NCBI GenBank assembly: GCA_029204225.1 | Contig: CM055106.1 | Span: 12,212,107 to 12,276,106 of the forward strand | Reading direction: 5' to 3' | Length of the DNA: 64,000 bases | From: Diphasiastrum complanatum | Taxonomy: Eukaryota; Streptophyta; Lycopodiopsida; Lycopodiales; Lycopodiaceae | Part shown: piece by piece, positions 33,640 through 45,270 of the stretch | How positions within the stretch are numbered: the first letter of the stretch is position 1 | How the letters are laid out: each line of letters begins with the position of its first letter | Program-made: the position numbers and the translations under genes | Notes under the pieces: generated by a model | The model's input: only the letters and a program-made list of their open reading frames with translations | What the model was told of the DNA's origin: nothing | Databases searched by the model: none

Positions 33640-34864
33640 ATCCTACATTCCAAGCTCATCACTAGATCTAGAAGAACCTACCAGGACATCTAGCCAAATA
33701 CGACCGAAGTACCTATCGGTCTTACACAAATCTCTCCTAATCCAAAGGTAGTGCCTCCAAAGGTCCTCCAAGTAACCTGCAAGCTCCAAGACGTTCCCCA
33801 ACTCCAAGCTAGGATGCCTCCACCTGCAAGTAAGGATCTTCAAGCCTCCATGGATCTCTCCTCCACCTATGTCCCTAATCTGAATCACAAAGGTAGATAA
33901 CAAGTGGCCTCAAGTATTCACCACCCAACCATAGCTAGCTAGCACATCCAATCCTGCAACTTGGCTAATCTAGCACCCCCTTGCTAATTAATAACTAATC
34001 ACAAGCATACCACCACAACCATAGCATACTCAAGATCCAAACCCTAAGCATACTACACACAAGAAAACACTCTATACACTAGTAGCCACACTAGAGCATA
34101 AGCATAGCAAACAAGAGAGATCTCTCTCCCCCCCAGTGGGCGCCCTACTCCCCTCATATAGATGGCAATTGGCACCCTCCAATACACTATGGAGTTCCAT
34201 GCACAACCAATGAGAAAGAGAGAGGCCTAGGGAAGTTAAAGAACCTTCATAGGCTTATGGAAGGTCAAGAGACTTCTTCCATAACCTATGACTCTTTGAA
34301 TGCTTTTCTTGTGGGAGTTGGGAACTCAATGGACACCTTGGGAGGGCGCCCTCCTACTAGGTCCCATTGCCCAAGTTGTGCTTGTATACTTTGGTCCAAG
34401 ACCAATAAAGTGATATGATTCAAGGTTGAGGCCCAAGGTTTAGAAAAATAGCCAAAACACCCATGGTAATGACTTTCTAACACCTCACTAGGTTCCACAC
34501 CTCCAACCAAGGCATAGACACCTACCTGCCCTTATCCAAGGACACCAACACCTTAATCTAAAGGCACATACCCTTAATCCTAAGGGTACCCCCTTATCCA
34601 AGGGTAACTTGATTCCATACCTCCGACCAAGGTATAGTCAATTGTCTGCCCTTATCCAAAGGCACCTACCCTTAATCCTAAGGGTACCCCTTATCCAAGG
34701 GTAACTTGATTCCATACCTCCGATCAAGGTATAGTCACTTACCTGCCCTTATCCAAAGGCACCTACCCTTAATCCTAAGGGTACCCCTTATCCAAGGGTA
34801 ACTTGCCATTTAGCCCCCAACACTAAATGGACATCTAGAGGTCACTGAAGTACTGCTAGTTACA
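33640..34864 (-). repeat. LTR-like block B with 97-bp tandem repeats
   Basis: The right part (34050-34864) repeats block A. It contains three tandem units (starts at 34605, 34702 and 34799 measured at TAACTTG, period 97 bp) rich in AAGGGTACCCCTTATCC and CTTATCCAAGGGTAAC. The left part (33640-34040) has no match in block A that I can see; it may be the rest of the LTR or leader. Confidence 0.65.
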
Positions 34865-34869
34865 TAGGA

Positions 34870-35507
34870 TGTACAAGGGTGATAGTAGTTTCTAATGTTT
34901 TAGGCTTCAAGAGCAAAATACTTTTGGTATTCCGCTTGCAAACCCCAAATGAATCCCCTTACCTGATTATAATCATCTAAGTCAGACAATTTCATGGTAG
35001 CATCCCGATAACTAGCGATGTATTGGGTAAGAGGATGGTTTCCCATGGAACAGGTTTCCCAATCTTCCCAGTTTCTATTGGTTTCATTCTCAGGGAGAAA
35101 GTTTTTCTTGAACATATCCTGAAAATTATCCCAAGTCTTTGGTTACGAACCACTTTCCCGCAGACTTATCCACCACCTAAAGGCTTTTCCTGTCAGGGAG
35201 ATGCTAGCTTCTAAAGGCCGATCCTCATCACGAGTCCCTTTTCATCGAAAAGCATCATCATGCTTAACCAGAAAGGCGACAACCGAATCTCGGTTACGGT
35301 CCTTTTCTTCTCCACCAAAGGTGGGAAGACGCAAATCCTTAGGTACTACCTTATGGGGTGATGGTGGAACAGAAGGACTACTACCGTGGATAGCGGGATT
35401 CACTCGATACTGCGCTAAAACAGCTTGTTTCAAAGCATTGAGACTCTGAACACTATCACGTACTAGTCTTTCAAGTCTGGAAAGCTCCGAAAAGTGCTCT
35501 GATGCCA
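34870..35507 (-). pseudogene. Gypsy gag
   Basis: The minus strand starts MASEHFSELSRLERLVRDSV after a primer-binding site (TTGGCATCAGAGCAC), and reads NALKQAVLAQYRVN, LRLPTFGGEEKDRNRDSVVA, then in a second frame ENETNRNWEDWETC, PLTQYIASYRDATMKLSDLD and QVRGFIWGLQAEYQKYFALE. This is the retrotransposon gag domain of Gypsy elements. One frameshift lies near 35200 and it is interrupted after ALEA by LTR block B. Confidence 0.8.
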
Positions 35508-35683
35508 AGTTACGAACGGATCCACAAGTAATCTAACGCTAAACTAGAAAGTAGCAGATAAGCAGGACTTAATCCTAGAAAACAGGAAAAAGAGAGATTA
35601 AGGAGGCTAAAGGAGAGAGATCCATATCATAAGCTGCCATAAAAGTGACACTAGAGCCAATGTAAAGAGCCAAGTCCATAACT
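35508..35683 (-). repeat. Shortened 176-bp LTR of the AGTTA...TAACT family
   Basis: In minus sense it begins AGTTATGGACTTGGCTC and ends GTTCGTAACT, directly followed by a tRNA-type primer site. It keeps the ATGATATGGATCTCTCTC and TTTCTAGGATTAAGTC blocks of the 444-bp LTR at 38542 but lacks the middle. Confidence 0.75.
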
Positions 35684-35689
35684 ATTGAT

Positions 35690-36032
35690 TATTAAAAAGG
35701 TCAACCAAGTAGCCAATAAACTACAGCTACATGTGGGATGCAAGATGGATCCAGTGTTTCATCTTAGCAAACTTAAGAAATGTTTGCACGATGGCGATAG
35801 CCTGGTGGAGGGTCTAGTGTCTCTGGAAGAGAAAGACACCACAGGTTATGGGCCAAAGAGAGTCCTAGATCGGAGGGAGCGATGATTGAGGAATCATCTC
35901 CTCTAGGAGTATCTAGTGGCTTGGAAGGGGCATCCTTTATCTGATGCTACCTGGGAGACTCGCCAGGCGTTGCGAAAGTCTCACCCAAAGTTTGTCATTG
36001 AGGATCGATGACTTGCCAGAAGAGGGAAGGAT
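35690..36032 (+). pseudogene. Gypsy integrase C-terminus with chromodomain
   Basis: Plus strand: VFHLSKLKKCLHDGDSLVEG, PKRVLDRRER, a stop, then EYLVAWKGHPLSDATWETRQ and ALRKSHPKFVIEDR. The WKG...ATWE pattern is a chromodomain as in plant chromoviruses. A purine-rich tract (AGAAGAGGGAAGGA) follows and then an LTR start. Confidence 0.82.
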
Positions 36033-36692
36033 TGTTAAGTCCAGCTCTGACGTATTCCAAGCACGACCAGTTACTAGGGGCCGAGGGCCAGGGTATTGGC
36101 GAGGCCAGTAACTGGGATGGACACCAAGGGACCAATTGGGTCCGGTGCTTCACAGGTCGTGACCTAGTGTGACCGCCTAACAGGATGTCAGTAGGCGGGG
36201 TTATGACCGTATGGACCCTAGTCGTCAGCAGCGGATAGGCCTCTGTTGGATGAGCAGCTAGATGGCAGTTACGCTGGGTGACAGTGTGTCACAGGTCCAT
36301 GACGAGGCATGGGGGTGGTGCCTCAGAGTCACGCACTGATTGCGGGTACAGGATTTCATGGAACCATGGGGACTGATCACCCCTTGCATGGCAGCCATGT
36401 GTCCCTGGCCCAGAATAGCAATCAAATAGACTCAAGAGGAGGGCACCTATGGATGGGTGGATGATTCCTCACACCGGCCATCAAAATTTGGGAGCCCATG
36501 GGAGATTGGAGTGCAACAGAATCAATAAGAAAGATAACAAATAGCATCCATGAAAGCGACGAAATAATCATTCACAAGCATTCGCCAACAAGTAAAGTAA
36601 AGAAATCAATGGTTGTCGATAGCTCAAGCAGATCTTCAATACAAAGTTGGAACCCCTACAAGGAGCTCAAGACTAAAACCTCATAGTTAACA
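36033..36692 (+). repeat. Probable 3' LTR of the chromodomain Gypsy element
   Basis: Starts TGTTAAGTCC just after the polypurine tract and probably ends GTTAACA at 36692 (TGTTAA and TTAACA are inverted). GC-rich and gene-free. The partner LTR is not in the window, as the element is truncated on its left by the 176-bp LTR. Confidence 0.55.
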
Positions 36693-36899
36693 AAATGTAT
36701 AGCCTTAGTGGCTATTTATACTAAGCAAAAGGTATCTCCCTTCACTTGACTTGGAGGGAATGAAAATATAAGTATCAAGGACCAAATTAGGAACCATGTA
36801 AAAATAGTGTTTCGAGCCTGTCAAATATAATAAAAAATGTGTCCACTAAAGATAGCCAAACAAATAGAAATATGGACTATGTGTGTCCATAACAATGCT

Positions 36900-37790
36900 C
36901 GTGGGTCCCCTTTCAAGACGGTAGACCAGTTGCTTTCAAGAGCAAGAAGTTAGACCACGCTCGACGTATGAGCAAGAAAATTTTGTGGCCATTCACGACT
37001 TGAAAATTTGGAGACATTATTTGTATAGATCTAGATCACTCATCCCTTAAGTATATTTCTGATGTCATAGATCTAAGAGGACATAAACCCAGATCGTCGG
37101 AACTCATTCAAAAGTTCAAGTTTGACATTAAGTACCGAAGGGGTACATCAAATTGTGTTGTTGATACCTTGAACCAGGTCCTCTTATTTATTAGATAGTA
37201 CATTGAATTAGTTAATTAGTTATGCTTTGCTGAGATCCAATCCACTTTGTACCTTTCTCTTTGATATCTTTGGTGAACCAATGGCTACTTCAAGGAGATT
37301 GGCAAGAGGTTCAGCAAGAAAATTCTAGATCAAGTAATGCACGTCACGCTTGGGGTATAGAGGACACTTGACCTTATTAAGTGAAGCTATATGGCCAAAG
37401 ATGAAAAGTCATGTGGAGGCATATGTTTAAAGGTGTGGACAATGCCAAGTAAATAGATCATAAAGACTCAAAGCAGTTAGTATGTTGCATCCATTGGAAT
37501 TTTCCTAATAAAAAATGGGAAATCACCTTCACTGGGTTTTGCAACTGGAATTCCCAAAATTCAAAGGATCACAATGTTACTTGGGTAGTAGTCGATGTGA
37601 CTTTTCATGGAAAAAAATTTCTAGCTATATGCTTTATTAGCGATCGTGATTCTAAGTTCATCGCGAAGTCTTGGCAATCAATCTTTGAAAGACTGGAAAC
37701 ATCTATAAGTCTCTCATCTACTAATCACCAAAAATTCGATAGGCAAACAATCATACCAACTAGTCTATGAAAGACATGCTGCAATCATAT
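36900..37790 (+). mobile_element. Decayed Gypsy RNase H and integrase
   Basis: Broken frames give RPVAFKSKKLDHARRMSK, KFGDIICIDLDHSSLKYISD, FKFDIKYRRGTSNCVVDTL (RNase H), then integrase traces ending FISDRDSKFIAKSWQSIFER. Heavily frameshifted and older than its neighbours. No LTR found. Confidence 0.65.
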
Positions 37791-38541
37791 GTTTCCATAA
37801 TATAGTCAGGTCGAAAAAGTAGCTTTTGGTTGAATATCTGTCAAACTCAAAATAATCAAAAAATGAATAGGCTTCATCCAAAAGTTGTCATAAGGTAAAA
37901 CCATTAGTTTAAGCCAAATCTTGAAACAAAAAGCACAATAAATGATACACTTGAAGACATTCCTTTTTTGTGGTAAAGCATGGATTTTCATAGAGAATAC
38001 TCAAATGAGAGATTCGTGCAGGGACAGAACTATGCTTGTTAACGATGTCGTTAAAGATGAATCTATGGTAATCTCTTAAGATTTTCATTGAGCTTAAATG
38101 GATCTTCCCACCCCATCTCATTAGCGTAGCCACATACAGCCTCAGTCCATGACTGCCTGAGTGCCCAACATTGCATGCATCTCAAGGAGGTGTTGTTGCC
38201 AATTTCAGTTCTTGTTGTAACTTGTAGCTTGTAAAAGTAATAAAAAAAGCTATGTACGTTATGATAATAAATTGCATCCTGACAGAAAATAATTGTCATG
38301 CATAATACTACTTCTAGATAACAAAGCAGAAAAGAACTAAGGCATAGATAACAAACAGTGGTAAAATACTTCACAGTTTAATATAGAAAGCATTAATATG
38401 TTAAGCTCTTGGGTCAAAAACTCCAAACAGTATTTTCGTTAAAAAGGATAGAAAACAAAGTTCATAACCCTGTAGTTACTCGCGTTTCAGTTTATGTTTA
38501 CAATAGAAAAGGTTAACTTTGTTCATGATAGAGTCCCAGAA
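37791..38541. other. No gene recognised
   Basis: AT-rich DNA with short minus frames (37806-38374). A stretch near 38060-38210 (CMQCWALRQSWTEAVCGYAN) looks protein-like but I cannot assign it. Confidence 0.4.
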
Positions 38542-38985
38542 AGTTATGGACTCGACTCATTACATTCGCCACGTCCATTTACATTAATTTTACTTTATGC
38601 ATAAGCAGGCCTTGGGCCCTTTTTTATTCATTAGTGACACTTAGACTATATGGTTGGCCTTTGGCCTTATTATTCATTATTAGGCCATTTGGACATATTA
38701 CTGGAGAGTGGGGGCCTTTCTTGGAGGGCGCACTATTTTCCCTCCCAGTTGGGCCCTAGCCACCGGAAGCTTCTTTTTAGGGCTTCCTCTTGGCTATAAG
38801 TAGAGAAACTGTGTCATTTGTTATTCAGCTGATGATATTGATCTCTCTCTTTAGCCTCCTTCATCTCTCTCTTTCCTGCTTTCTAGGGTTAAGTCTTGCT
38901 TATGTGCCGCTTTCATAGCTTAAGTCTTGCTTATGTGATGCTTTCATAGCTTAGCTCTAGATCAGCTGTGGCTCTATTCGTAAAT
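38542..38985 (+). repeat. 5' LTR
   Basis: 444 bp. Includes GGCTATAAGTAGAG near 38792, a likely TATA region, and a CT-rich stretch after it. Followed at once by the primer site. Confidence 0.9.
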
Positions 38986-39657
38986 TGGTTTCAGAGCACT
39001 TTCCTGATTGCTGAATTTCAGATCTGATTTCCTGATTGGGTGCCCATTTTCCTTGCTGATTTTTCTCTCTTTGCTGAGGGATTTCGTCTCTTTGCTTCAG
39101 CAACATTCAGCACAGTTTGGAGGAGGACCAGCTCCTATCAAAGCATTTTCCTTGGCGAAGCTTTAGCAGATAGTTAGCGGAAGTACTTCCGCTAAATTTG
39201 GCGGCCGGAAAACAAAAAAAAAAAAAGTTCCAACCCTCTATCACCCATTTCCAGCTTGTTTGCAGGCTCTCCAGCGCCCAATTCCCTCATCTCTTTCATC
39301 CGTTCCTCCTCCCATTTTCAGCCCTCTCACTTTTGTTTGCAGGCTGTCCAGCCGCTTCATACTTGTCACTTTCGTCCGTTTTTTTCTCCGTTTGTAGCCA
39401 TTTTTCACACCTTGTTTGCAGGCTGTCCATCGCCCATCCTCAACCAAATTTCACAAAATTCCGACTCTGTTTGATACTCCAATTTGTCACTTGCCTCCTG
39501 GCTGTCCAGCGCATTTTTACAACCTTCATTTTCACTTTTTTCATTTGTTAATTGATGTCCTTTTCTAGTTGTGATAATAGTGGTTTTAATAGACTAATTT
39601 GGGGTGACGACAAGAGTCCGCTCTCTCAAGTTTTCGTCTATTCCTTCCACTATCATT

Positions 39658-40663
39658 ATGGCACATTCACCTACCCCGAGTGAGACTACTCAAGAAACCT
39701 TATCCGATCAGTTTCGTCGCATGGATGAGACCCTTTCTAGCCTCGTTCTTCGCTTCGATACCGTTATGATAGGCTTTGCTACTATGCAGTCACAGATTGA
39801 TTCTTTACAGCCTCATGGTCCTGGTAAAGCTCCTGTTTTTCCTTCATTTGGGACTCCCCCCTCCATTTGGATTTCCATCTTCCTCTCCTAGTCAGCCTGG
39901 TGGTGGACCGTTCATTCCACCTAACCCACCTCCTGGTTTCTTTTCACGTCCCCCACTTCCTGAGCCACACTTTGCTCGAGACTTTCGTGATAGGGTACAG
40001 CTTGCTACCTATTCCGGTTCCTCTGACGGACACTTATTAGAGAATTGGTTTGCTAAGCTTGACACATATTTTCAGATCTACCCTAAGACTGATCCTTAGA
40101 AGATCCAGTTGGCTGCTTTACATTTAGATGGACGCGCCGCCACGTGGTGGCGAGTTTATAGAGCTGATCCTGATCGGGAAGGGCTCCATGTATGGCATAC
40201 TTTTCGCCGTGACCTCCATCATGCTATGATTGATCCTCAGTGGCTTGACCGCCAACGTGATACATTCCGTAGTCTCACTCAGACCAATGATCTTGCTTCT
40301 TATACAGATCAGTTTATGGAGCTTTCTTATCTTTTCACAGATCTACAGCCCACTGAGCTTATTTCTCGTTACATTGCTGGGCTTCGTGGTGCTTTACGTT
40401 ATGATGTTTCTTCCTTCCGTCCTCCCACACTTGTTGAGGCGATGTCTCTTGCTAGTACTTTACAGCATAAGTACTCTGACACTCTTCCTTCCCGCTTCTC
40501 TCGACCCCATCCTTCTACTTCATCTTTTCCCACTGCGTCCACCCCTACACCTGCCCCTTCTGTTCCAGCTCTCTCCATTGTCCCTTCGTCTCCTCGTCCT
40601 CCGACTCCTCGACCTGCTTTTGTTCGACGTTACACGTCTGCAGAGTTCGTTGACCTTCAGTAG
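39658..40663 (+). pseudogene. Gypsy gag
   Basis: MAHSPTPSETTQETLSDQFR opens at 39658. A frameshift near 39850 moves the reading to the frame that continues to the protease. A TAG at 40097 interrupts. After it AALHLDGRAATWWRVY, HDLHHAMIDPQWLDRQR-like and TQTNDLASYTDQFMELSYLF, IAGLRGALRYDVSSFRPP are the retrotransposon gag core. Pro/Ser-rich tail. A zinc-knuckle remnant (CKSPDHFARDC, first Cys lost) follows at about 40680 after two stops. Confidence 0.88.
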
Positions 40664-40689
40664 CAGCGTCTTTGATTTCGTTGTAAGAG

Positions 40690-41416
40690 TCCTGACCATT
40701 TTGCCCGTGATTGCCGTCAGCCTCTCCCTACTACTACTGCTGTTTTTTACCATGAGGGCACTACTCCAGATGATTCCGATATCTACATTCATATTTCTGA
40801 TGAGCTTGACCTATCCTCTGAGCTTTCCACTAATTTACTTCCTGCTACTTGCCATGCTCAGCTTGCCTATGCTACTTGGACAGGGCGTCCCGGTCCTCGC
40901 TCCATTCGGTTACGTGTACGTATTACAGGTCATGAGTATAATGCTTTAGTTGATACTGGCAGCACTCATTCTTTTATTAGCAGTTATATCACTAGTCGGA
41001 TACGTGCTTCACCTGTTCCTGCTTCACAGCCTCTCACAGTTGAGGTTGCCAGTTCCCATTCTTTTCCTAGTTCTCAGATGTTTCAGCGTTTACCATACCA
41101 CATTGGAGATTTTTCTGGACAGGCAAATCTTTACATTATTCCTATGGAGCGTTATGATCTTATCCTTGGTGTTGATTGGTTTGCATGTCTTGGAACCGTT
41201 ACACTGGACTTGACACAGCAGACATTGACATTTGTACTTGATGCAGTTACACACTCACTCGTTGGCATTGATTCTCAGGGAGACTTCCCGTTGGTTATCG
41301 GGAAGCAGTTTATGCGTAGCCTGCCAAAGGCTGACGATGCAGGTCTTCTTTCCATTCAAAATACATCAGTTGCTGCTTCACTTTCACCATCTGTGAGTGC
41401 TCTTTCCTCAGGTTGA
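40690..41416 (+). pseudogene. Gypsy aspartic protease
   Basis: Continuous in frame from the zinc-knuckle remnant. YNALVDTGSTHSFISSYIT carries the DTG active site (about 40945), followed by PYHIGDFSGQANLYIIPMER and YDLILGVDWFACLGTVTLDL, typical of Gypsy proteases. It then runs to a stop at 41414 instead of entering RT. Confidence 0.88.
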
Positions 41417-42410
41417 TGCTGCTTCGGATTTACAGGTTGTTGCTATGTGCCTTGCGCCTATATGCCTTGATTCACAGATATCGTATTCAGTGGTCATTCC
41501 TAGTTTCATTGATATTGAGACCGTATACCTTGGTGGTATTTCTACTATTGCTTTTGTGCATATTTCAAATTGCCCTCCTGGTTCGGTGGTTGGTGCAGTA
41601 TCTTCTCCATTGGTCTCTATATCTCCATCTCTTGAGTCTGTTATGGCCGATGTTCCTGTTGATTTCTATGGGGTTCTTCATGGGTCCACGTTTGATGGTT
41701 CCCTCGCTATTGGTGATCAGGTTGTATCTTCTTTCGCTTTACTCCATGGACCTCTGCGTGAGGTTTGTGATCTGCCTCATGATATTTCTACGGTTCCTGA
41801 CACGATTCATGCGCCTTTGGTCCTTATTGTTACACATTTTTCATCCGAGGATATTTGCCAGATGGTCACTATTACTTATCTAGGGTATTTATATGTTGGG
41901 ATCTTTCTAGATGAGTACACGGACATCCTTCCGTCTCCTGGTGTTTCTACATATAGGTTTGCTGCAGTCCATGCTGATGGTATACACTTTTGGGTTCATG
42001 CGACTAATTCCTTTTTACCTCTTGATATTTGGCATTCCTGGTTATTACGTATCACTTGGATTTCATTTGGACCTATTGCTTACACTACTGCTTCATTTTC
42101 AGCGATGGATATATGGCATTCCTGGTTATTACATATAGCTTGGTTTTCATTTGGACCTGTTGATTGGTGCTGGTTTTTCGATATTACTGATCGCCTATGG
42201 TGCGGATATCTCTATGATTATGCATGTGGCTCTCTATCTGTTCCTTGGATTGTTGCTCAGTGTCAGGCTTGGCATATCCTGTTGGCTTGGGTTATTGCCT
42301 CCGTTCCAGCTACTGTTTGTCTGGGTGATCTTCAAGTTCCCTGTCATTTCAGGTTGCTCCATATTGCTTGGTCTCCGATGCTGAGTTGCCACTTTGTTCT
42401 GGTGTTCTGA
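41397..42410 (+). CDS. Unknown 337-residue open frame in the RT position
   Basis: A long open frame in a different phase from the protease, rich in Val, Ile, Ser, Trp and Phe. It holds an 84-bp direct repeat (DIWHSWLLRITWISFGP, DIWHSWLLHIAWFSFGP, from 42024 and 42108). I recognise no domain. It replaces the RT, RNase H and integrase core. It may be non-coding filler or captured sequence whose openness is chance; there is no own promoter or homologue to support it. Confidence 0.4.
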   Translation: MLFPQVDAASDLQVVAMCLAPICLDSQISYSVVIPSFIDIETVYLGGISTIAFVHISNCPPGSVVGAVSSPLVSISPSLESVMADVPVDFYGVLHGSTFDGSLAIGDQVVSSFALLHGPLREVCDLPHDISTVPDTIHAPLVLIVTHFSSEDICQMVTITYLGYLYVGIFLDEYTDILPSPGVSTYRFAAVHADGIHFWVHATNSFLPLDIWHSWLLRITWISFGPIAYTTASFSAMDIWHSWLLHIAWFSFGPVDWCWFFDITDRLWCGYLYDYACGSLSVPWIVAQCQAWHILLAWVIASVPATVCLGDLQVPCHFRLLHIAWSPMLSCHFVLVF

Positions 42411-42969
42411 GACCATCAGGGTACCTTGAGAGAATTCCTTCTCCTCTCTTGGATAGTTTTTGGGGATGTTGCCGCCATATACTTCAGTGTTGCTCATATG
42501 TGCTTTGATACTCATTCCCAGCTACACGTGGATATTGCTCCGATGCTTGCTACTGATGTTGCGGAACCTATTCCTCGGTGCATTTCTTCTATTCCTCACT
42601 TGTGCGCCTGGCGTGTACTTTGGGATTACACTTGCGGCCAGTTCCGATGGGTCATCCAATTCTCCATCCGTTTTTGGTGTATCCTATAATGGATTGGTAT
42701 GTCCATATGAGGCCCTTCTGGATGAGTTTTTTAGCTACAGTTTGTCAGTTGGGGCCTCTACTATTTCTAGATTTGTTGCTACTATTTTCATGCATCATGT
42801 CTTTTTAGATGATGCATTGATTTCTTGGACCTTCTGGAGCCTTTGGCATGCTGCTCTTCTCGTGATATGGGCCTTGAGGGTACCGTATGCCATTGCTACA
42901 TGGGCCCTATGGTTGGGCTTTTGACCATGTTGGTGCATATTTCTCCATTTTAAGCTCTCCTTTGTCAGG

Positions 42970-43737
42970 ATGATCTCCTTGGTGCTAGTCTTCCGATGCT
43001 GCTATCTTTTCTTGGGGCACCTTGCACATATGGTTGATGGTTACGTGTATCATGCGGCTATTCGCAATGAGTGTCCATCTCTTTTCCAGTTTCCTTATTG
43101 GCTTCCTGTTGTTGATGAGTTCTACCTTCTCGGGCTTTTTTTTGGATACCTTGTTGCTCGAGAGCTTATTACCCGGGCCAGTTCTCATTTACAGCATGTT
43201 CAACAGCGTTATTAGACCTCAGTTGATCGTCACCGCCGCCATGTTGAGTTTCAGCTTGGAGATATGGTTTATCTACGCCTACAGTTTGCACGTCATCATT
43301 TTGTCCAGGGCCATGCTTCTACTGAGAAGCTTGCACCACGTTATTATGGGCCTTATCGCATTTTGGAGGTTCTTAGTCCAGTTACATATCGCTTATAGCT
43401 TCCTGCTTCCACACGCGCCTGTGATGTATTCCATGTAAGTTTATTAGATGCTGCTATTGAGGATGACGCTCCTTGTGATGCTGAGTTTCCTACTGCTCCA
43501 AAGTTATTTCCATTTTTACCTACTGCTATATTACAGGTTCGTCTATACCATAGTCGACGCCACCGGCAGATTCAGTTTTTGGTCCAGTGGGATGGTCGTC
43601 CTATTGAGGAGGCCACATGGGAGCCTATTGATGTCTTTTATCATACACCATCACTTGCGGATCAGTGCACTTGTTGATTCCTCTACATCAGATGTTGTTC
43701 TAGCTGTTGATGCACCAGGGCTTGCTGCTACTTGATC
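42970..43737 (+). pseudogene. Integrase C-terminus with chromodomain
   Basis: After QHVQQRY and a stop: HRRHVEFQLGDMVYLRLQFA, KLAPRYYGPYRILEVLSPVT, PASTRACDVFHVSLLDAAIE, then the chromodomain QIQFLVQWDGRPIEEATWEP. Closely similar to the minus-strand copy at 29735-30300. Confidence 0.85.
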
Positions 43738-43782
43738 TAGTTTCTTTTCGGCAGTTGGGTCTTTTTCTTTTGTGCCAAGGAG

Positions 43783-44225
43783 AGTTATGGACTCGGCTCA
43801 TTACATTCGCTGCGTCCATTTACATTTACTTTACTTTATGCATAAGCAGGCCATGGGCCCTTTTTTATTCATTAGTGACACTTAGACTATATGGTTGGCC
43901 TTTGGCCTTATTATTCATTATTAGGCCATTTGGACATATTACTGGAGAGTGGGGGCCTTCTTGGAGGGCGCACTATTTTCCCTCCCAGTTGGGCCCTAGC
44001 CACCGGAAGCTTCCTTTTAGGGCTTCCTCTTGGCTATAAGTAGGGAAACTGTGTCATTTGTTATTCAGCTGATGATATTGATCTCTCTCTTTAGCCTCCT
44101 TAATCTCTCTCTTTCCTGCTTTCTAGGGTTAAGTCTTGCTTATGTGCCGCTTTCATAGCTTAAGTCTTGCTTATGTGATGCTTTCATAGCTTAGCTCTAG
44201 ATCAGTTGTGGCTCTATCCGTAACT
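43783..44225 (+). repeat. 3' LTR
   Basis: 443 bp, near-identical to 38542-38985, preceded by the purine tract CCAAGGAG. Confidence 0.9.
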
Positions 44226-45090
44226 TAGAACACCATAGTGTTGAGTCTGAATTTCATATAAGAATATTCTTGTAGCATTTTTTGTGCTCAGTTTCTTAAA
44301 CAATAAATATAGGAGTATAAACGTCAAATAAAACAAGTCACAATAAAATCTAGAAGAAGCCATCAATACATTAAACTATACTTTAAAAAACTTATAACCA
44401 AAGTCGACACCCCGCTGACATGCTTCCTTTATTGCATAATTTCTATTTTTAGAAGGTCACTTTGAACATGCTACGGAGTCCATAAATTCCTAGAATAATT
44501 TGAAATGTTGTGGCTGAGACTCACATCATAAACAACTTCCGTCCTCAGTCTCAGGGGATCAAACAATGTGAGATTTAACTATTTTAGCCCACTGGCATTA
44601 GCAATGTCTTATGGTACCTTTCGAATCGCCTTTTCAAACCGTGTTTGAATCGGGAAAGAATCGGCTTCTCCAGGTTCGAATCAGCAAATCGGTTTTAGGG
44701 TCCTCGGTTTTAGGGTCCCCCCCCTAGGGTCCCCTCCCCCCCCCCCTAGTTTCTACCCTTCGATTATGTCAAAAATAAGTGCTTTCTTAGTGTTAACAGG
44801 TAACAAGTAGATTATAATTCATGATTAATCGATAGTGAAATTTGAATCCTAATGTGCAACCCCTGAGTCTCGTTGCATAACAATACCTGTCACTTGTGGT
44901 TTAGGGTTCTTGATCCATCTGTTGCTTATAGTTTTAGCTATGATCTATCTAATATCATCTGTGACATTAGCTAGTAACTACCAACTTCCATACATGACTA
45001 GAAAGATTGATCATTGTTACTTGTCACTCAAAACATTAATGTCACACCATACATATTACAATGTACAATGAAACACTCGAAAAAACCGTC

Positions 45091-45093
<3 letters not shown>

Positions 45094-45146
<53 letters not shown>
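45094..45146. repeat. (CT)n microsatellite
   Basis: 53 bp of CT in the SSIII intron about 360 bp from the large exon. Confidence 0.97.
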
Positions 45147-45148
<2 letters not shown>

Positions 45149-45225
45149 AAAATGCTGAAACCGTTTTTTTTTTTTAATTAAGTTTTTTTTAAATTAAGTT
45201 TTTTCTTTTTTTCTTTTTTCTTTTT

Positions 45226-45270
45226 CCGGTTCGAACCACGGTTCGACACAACTATGGTTTGACGCAACTA
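45226..45270. repeat. Palindromic-word locus (GGTTCGAACCACGGTTCG)
   Basis: Shares its word and the GACACAACTATGG ending with the locus at 16195-16250. Confidence 0.8.

Larger units (their letters stand above)
38542..44225 (+). mobile_element. Complete Gypsy-type element lacking RT, with LTRs and target-site duplication
   Basis: The 5' LTR is 38542-38985 and the 3' LTR 43783-44225; they differ by about a dozen bases by eye. Both begin AGTTATGGACTCG and end CGTAA(A/C)T. The flanks are CAGAA (38537-38541) and TAGAA (44226-44230), a 5-bp duplication with one transition. The primer site TGGTTTCAGAGC is at 38986-38997. Inside are gag, an aspartic protease, a 1.8-kb stretch with no known domain, and an integrase C-terminus plus chromodomain. 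There is no reverse transcriptase, RNase H or integrase core, so it would depend on a relative, such as the family seen at 29.7-31.1 kb. It lies in the 18.4-kb SSIII intron, antisense. Confidence 0.9.

Noticed and set aside
40230-40949. Leu-rich plus frame of 239 residues resembling a membrane protein
   Set aside because: Shadow in another phase of the gag-protease frame.
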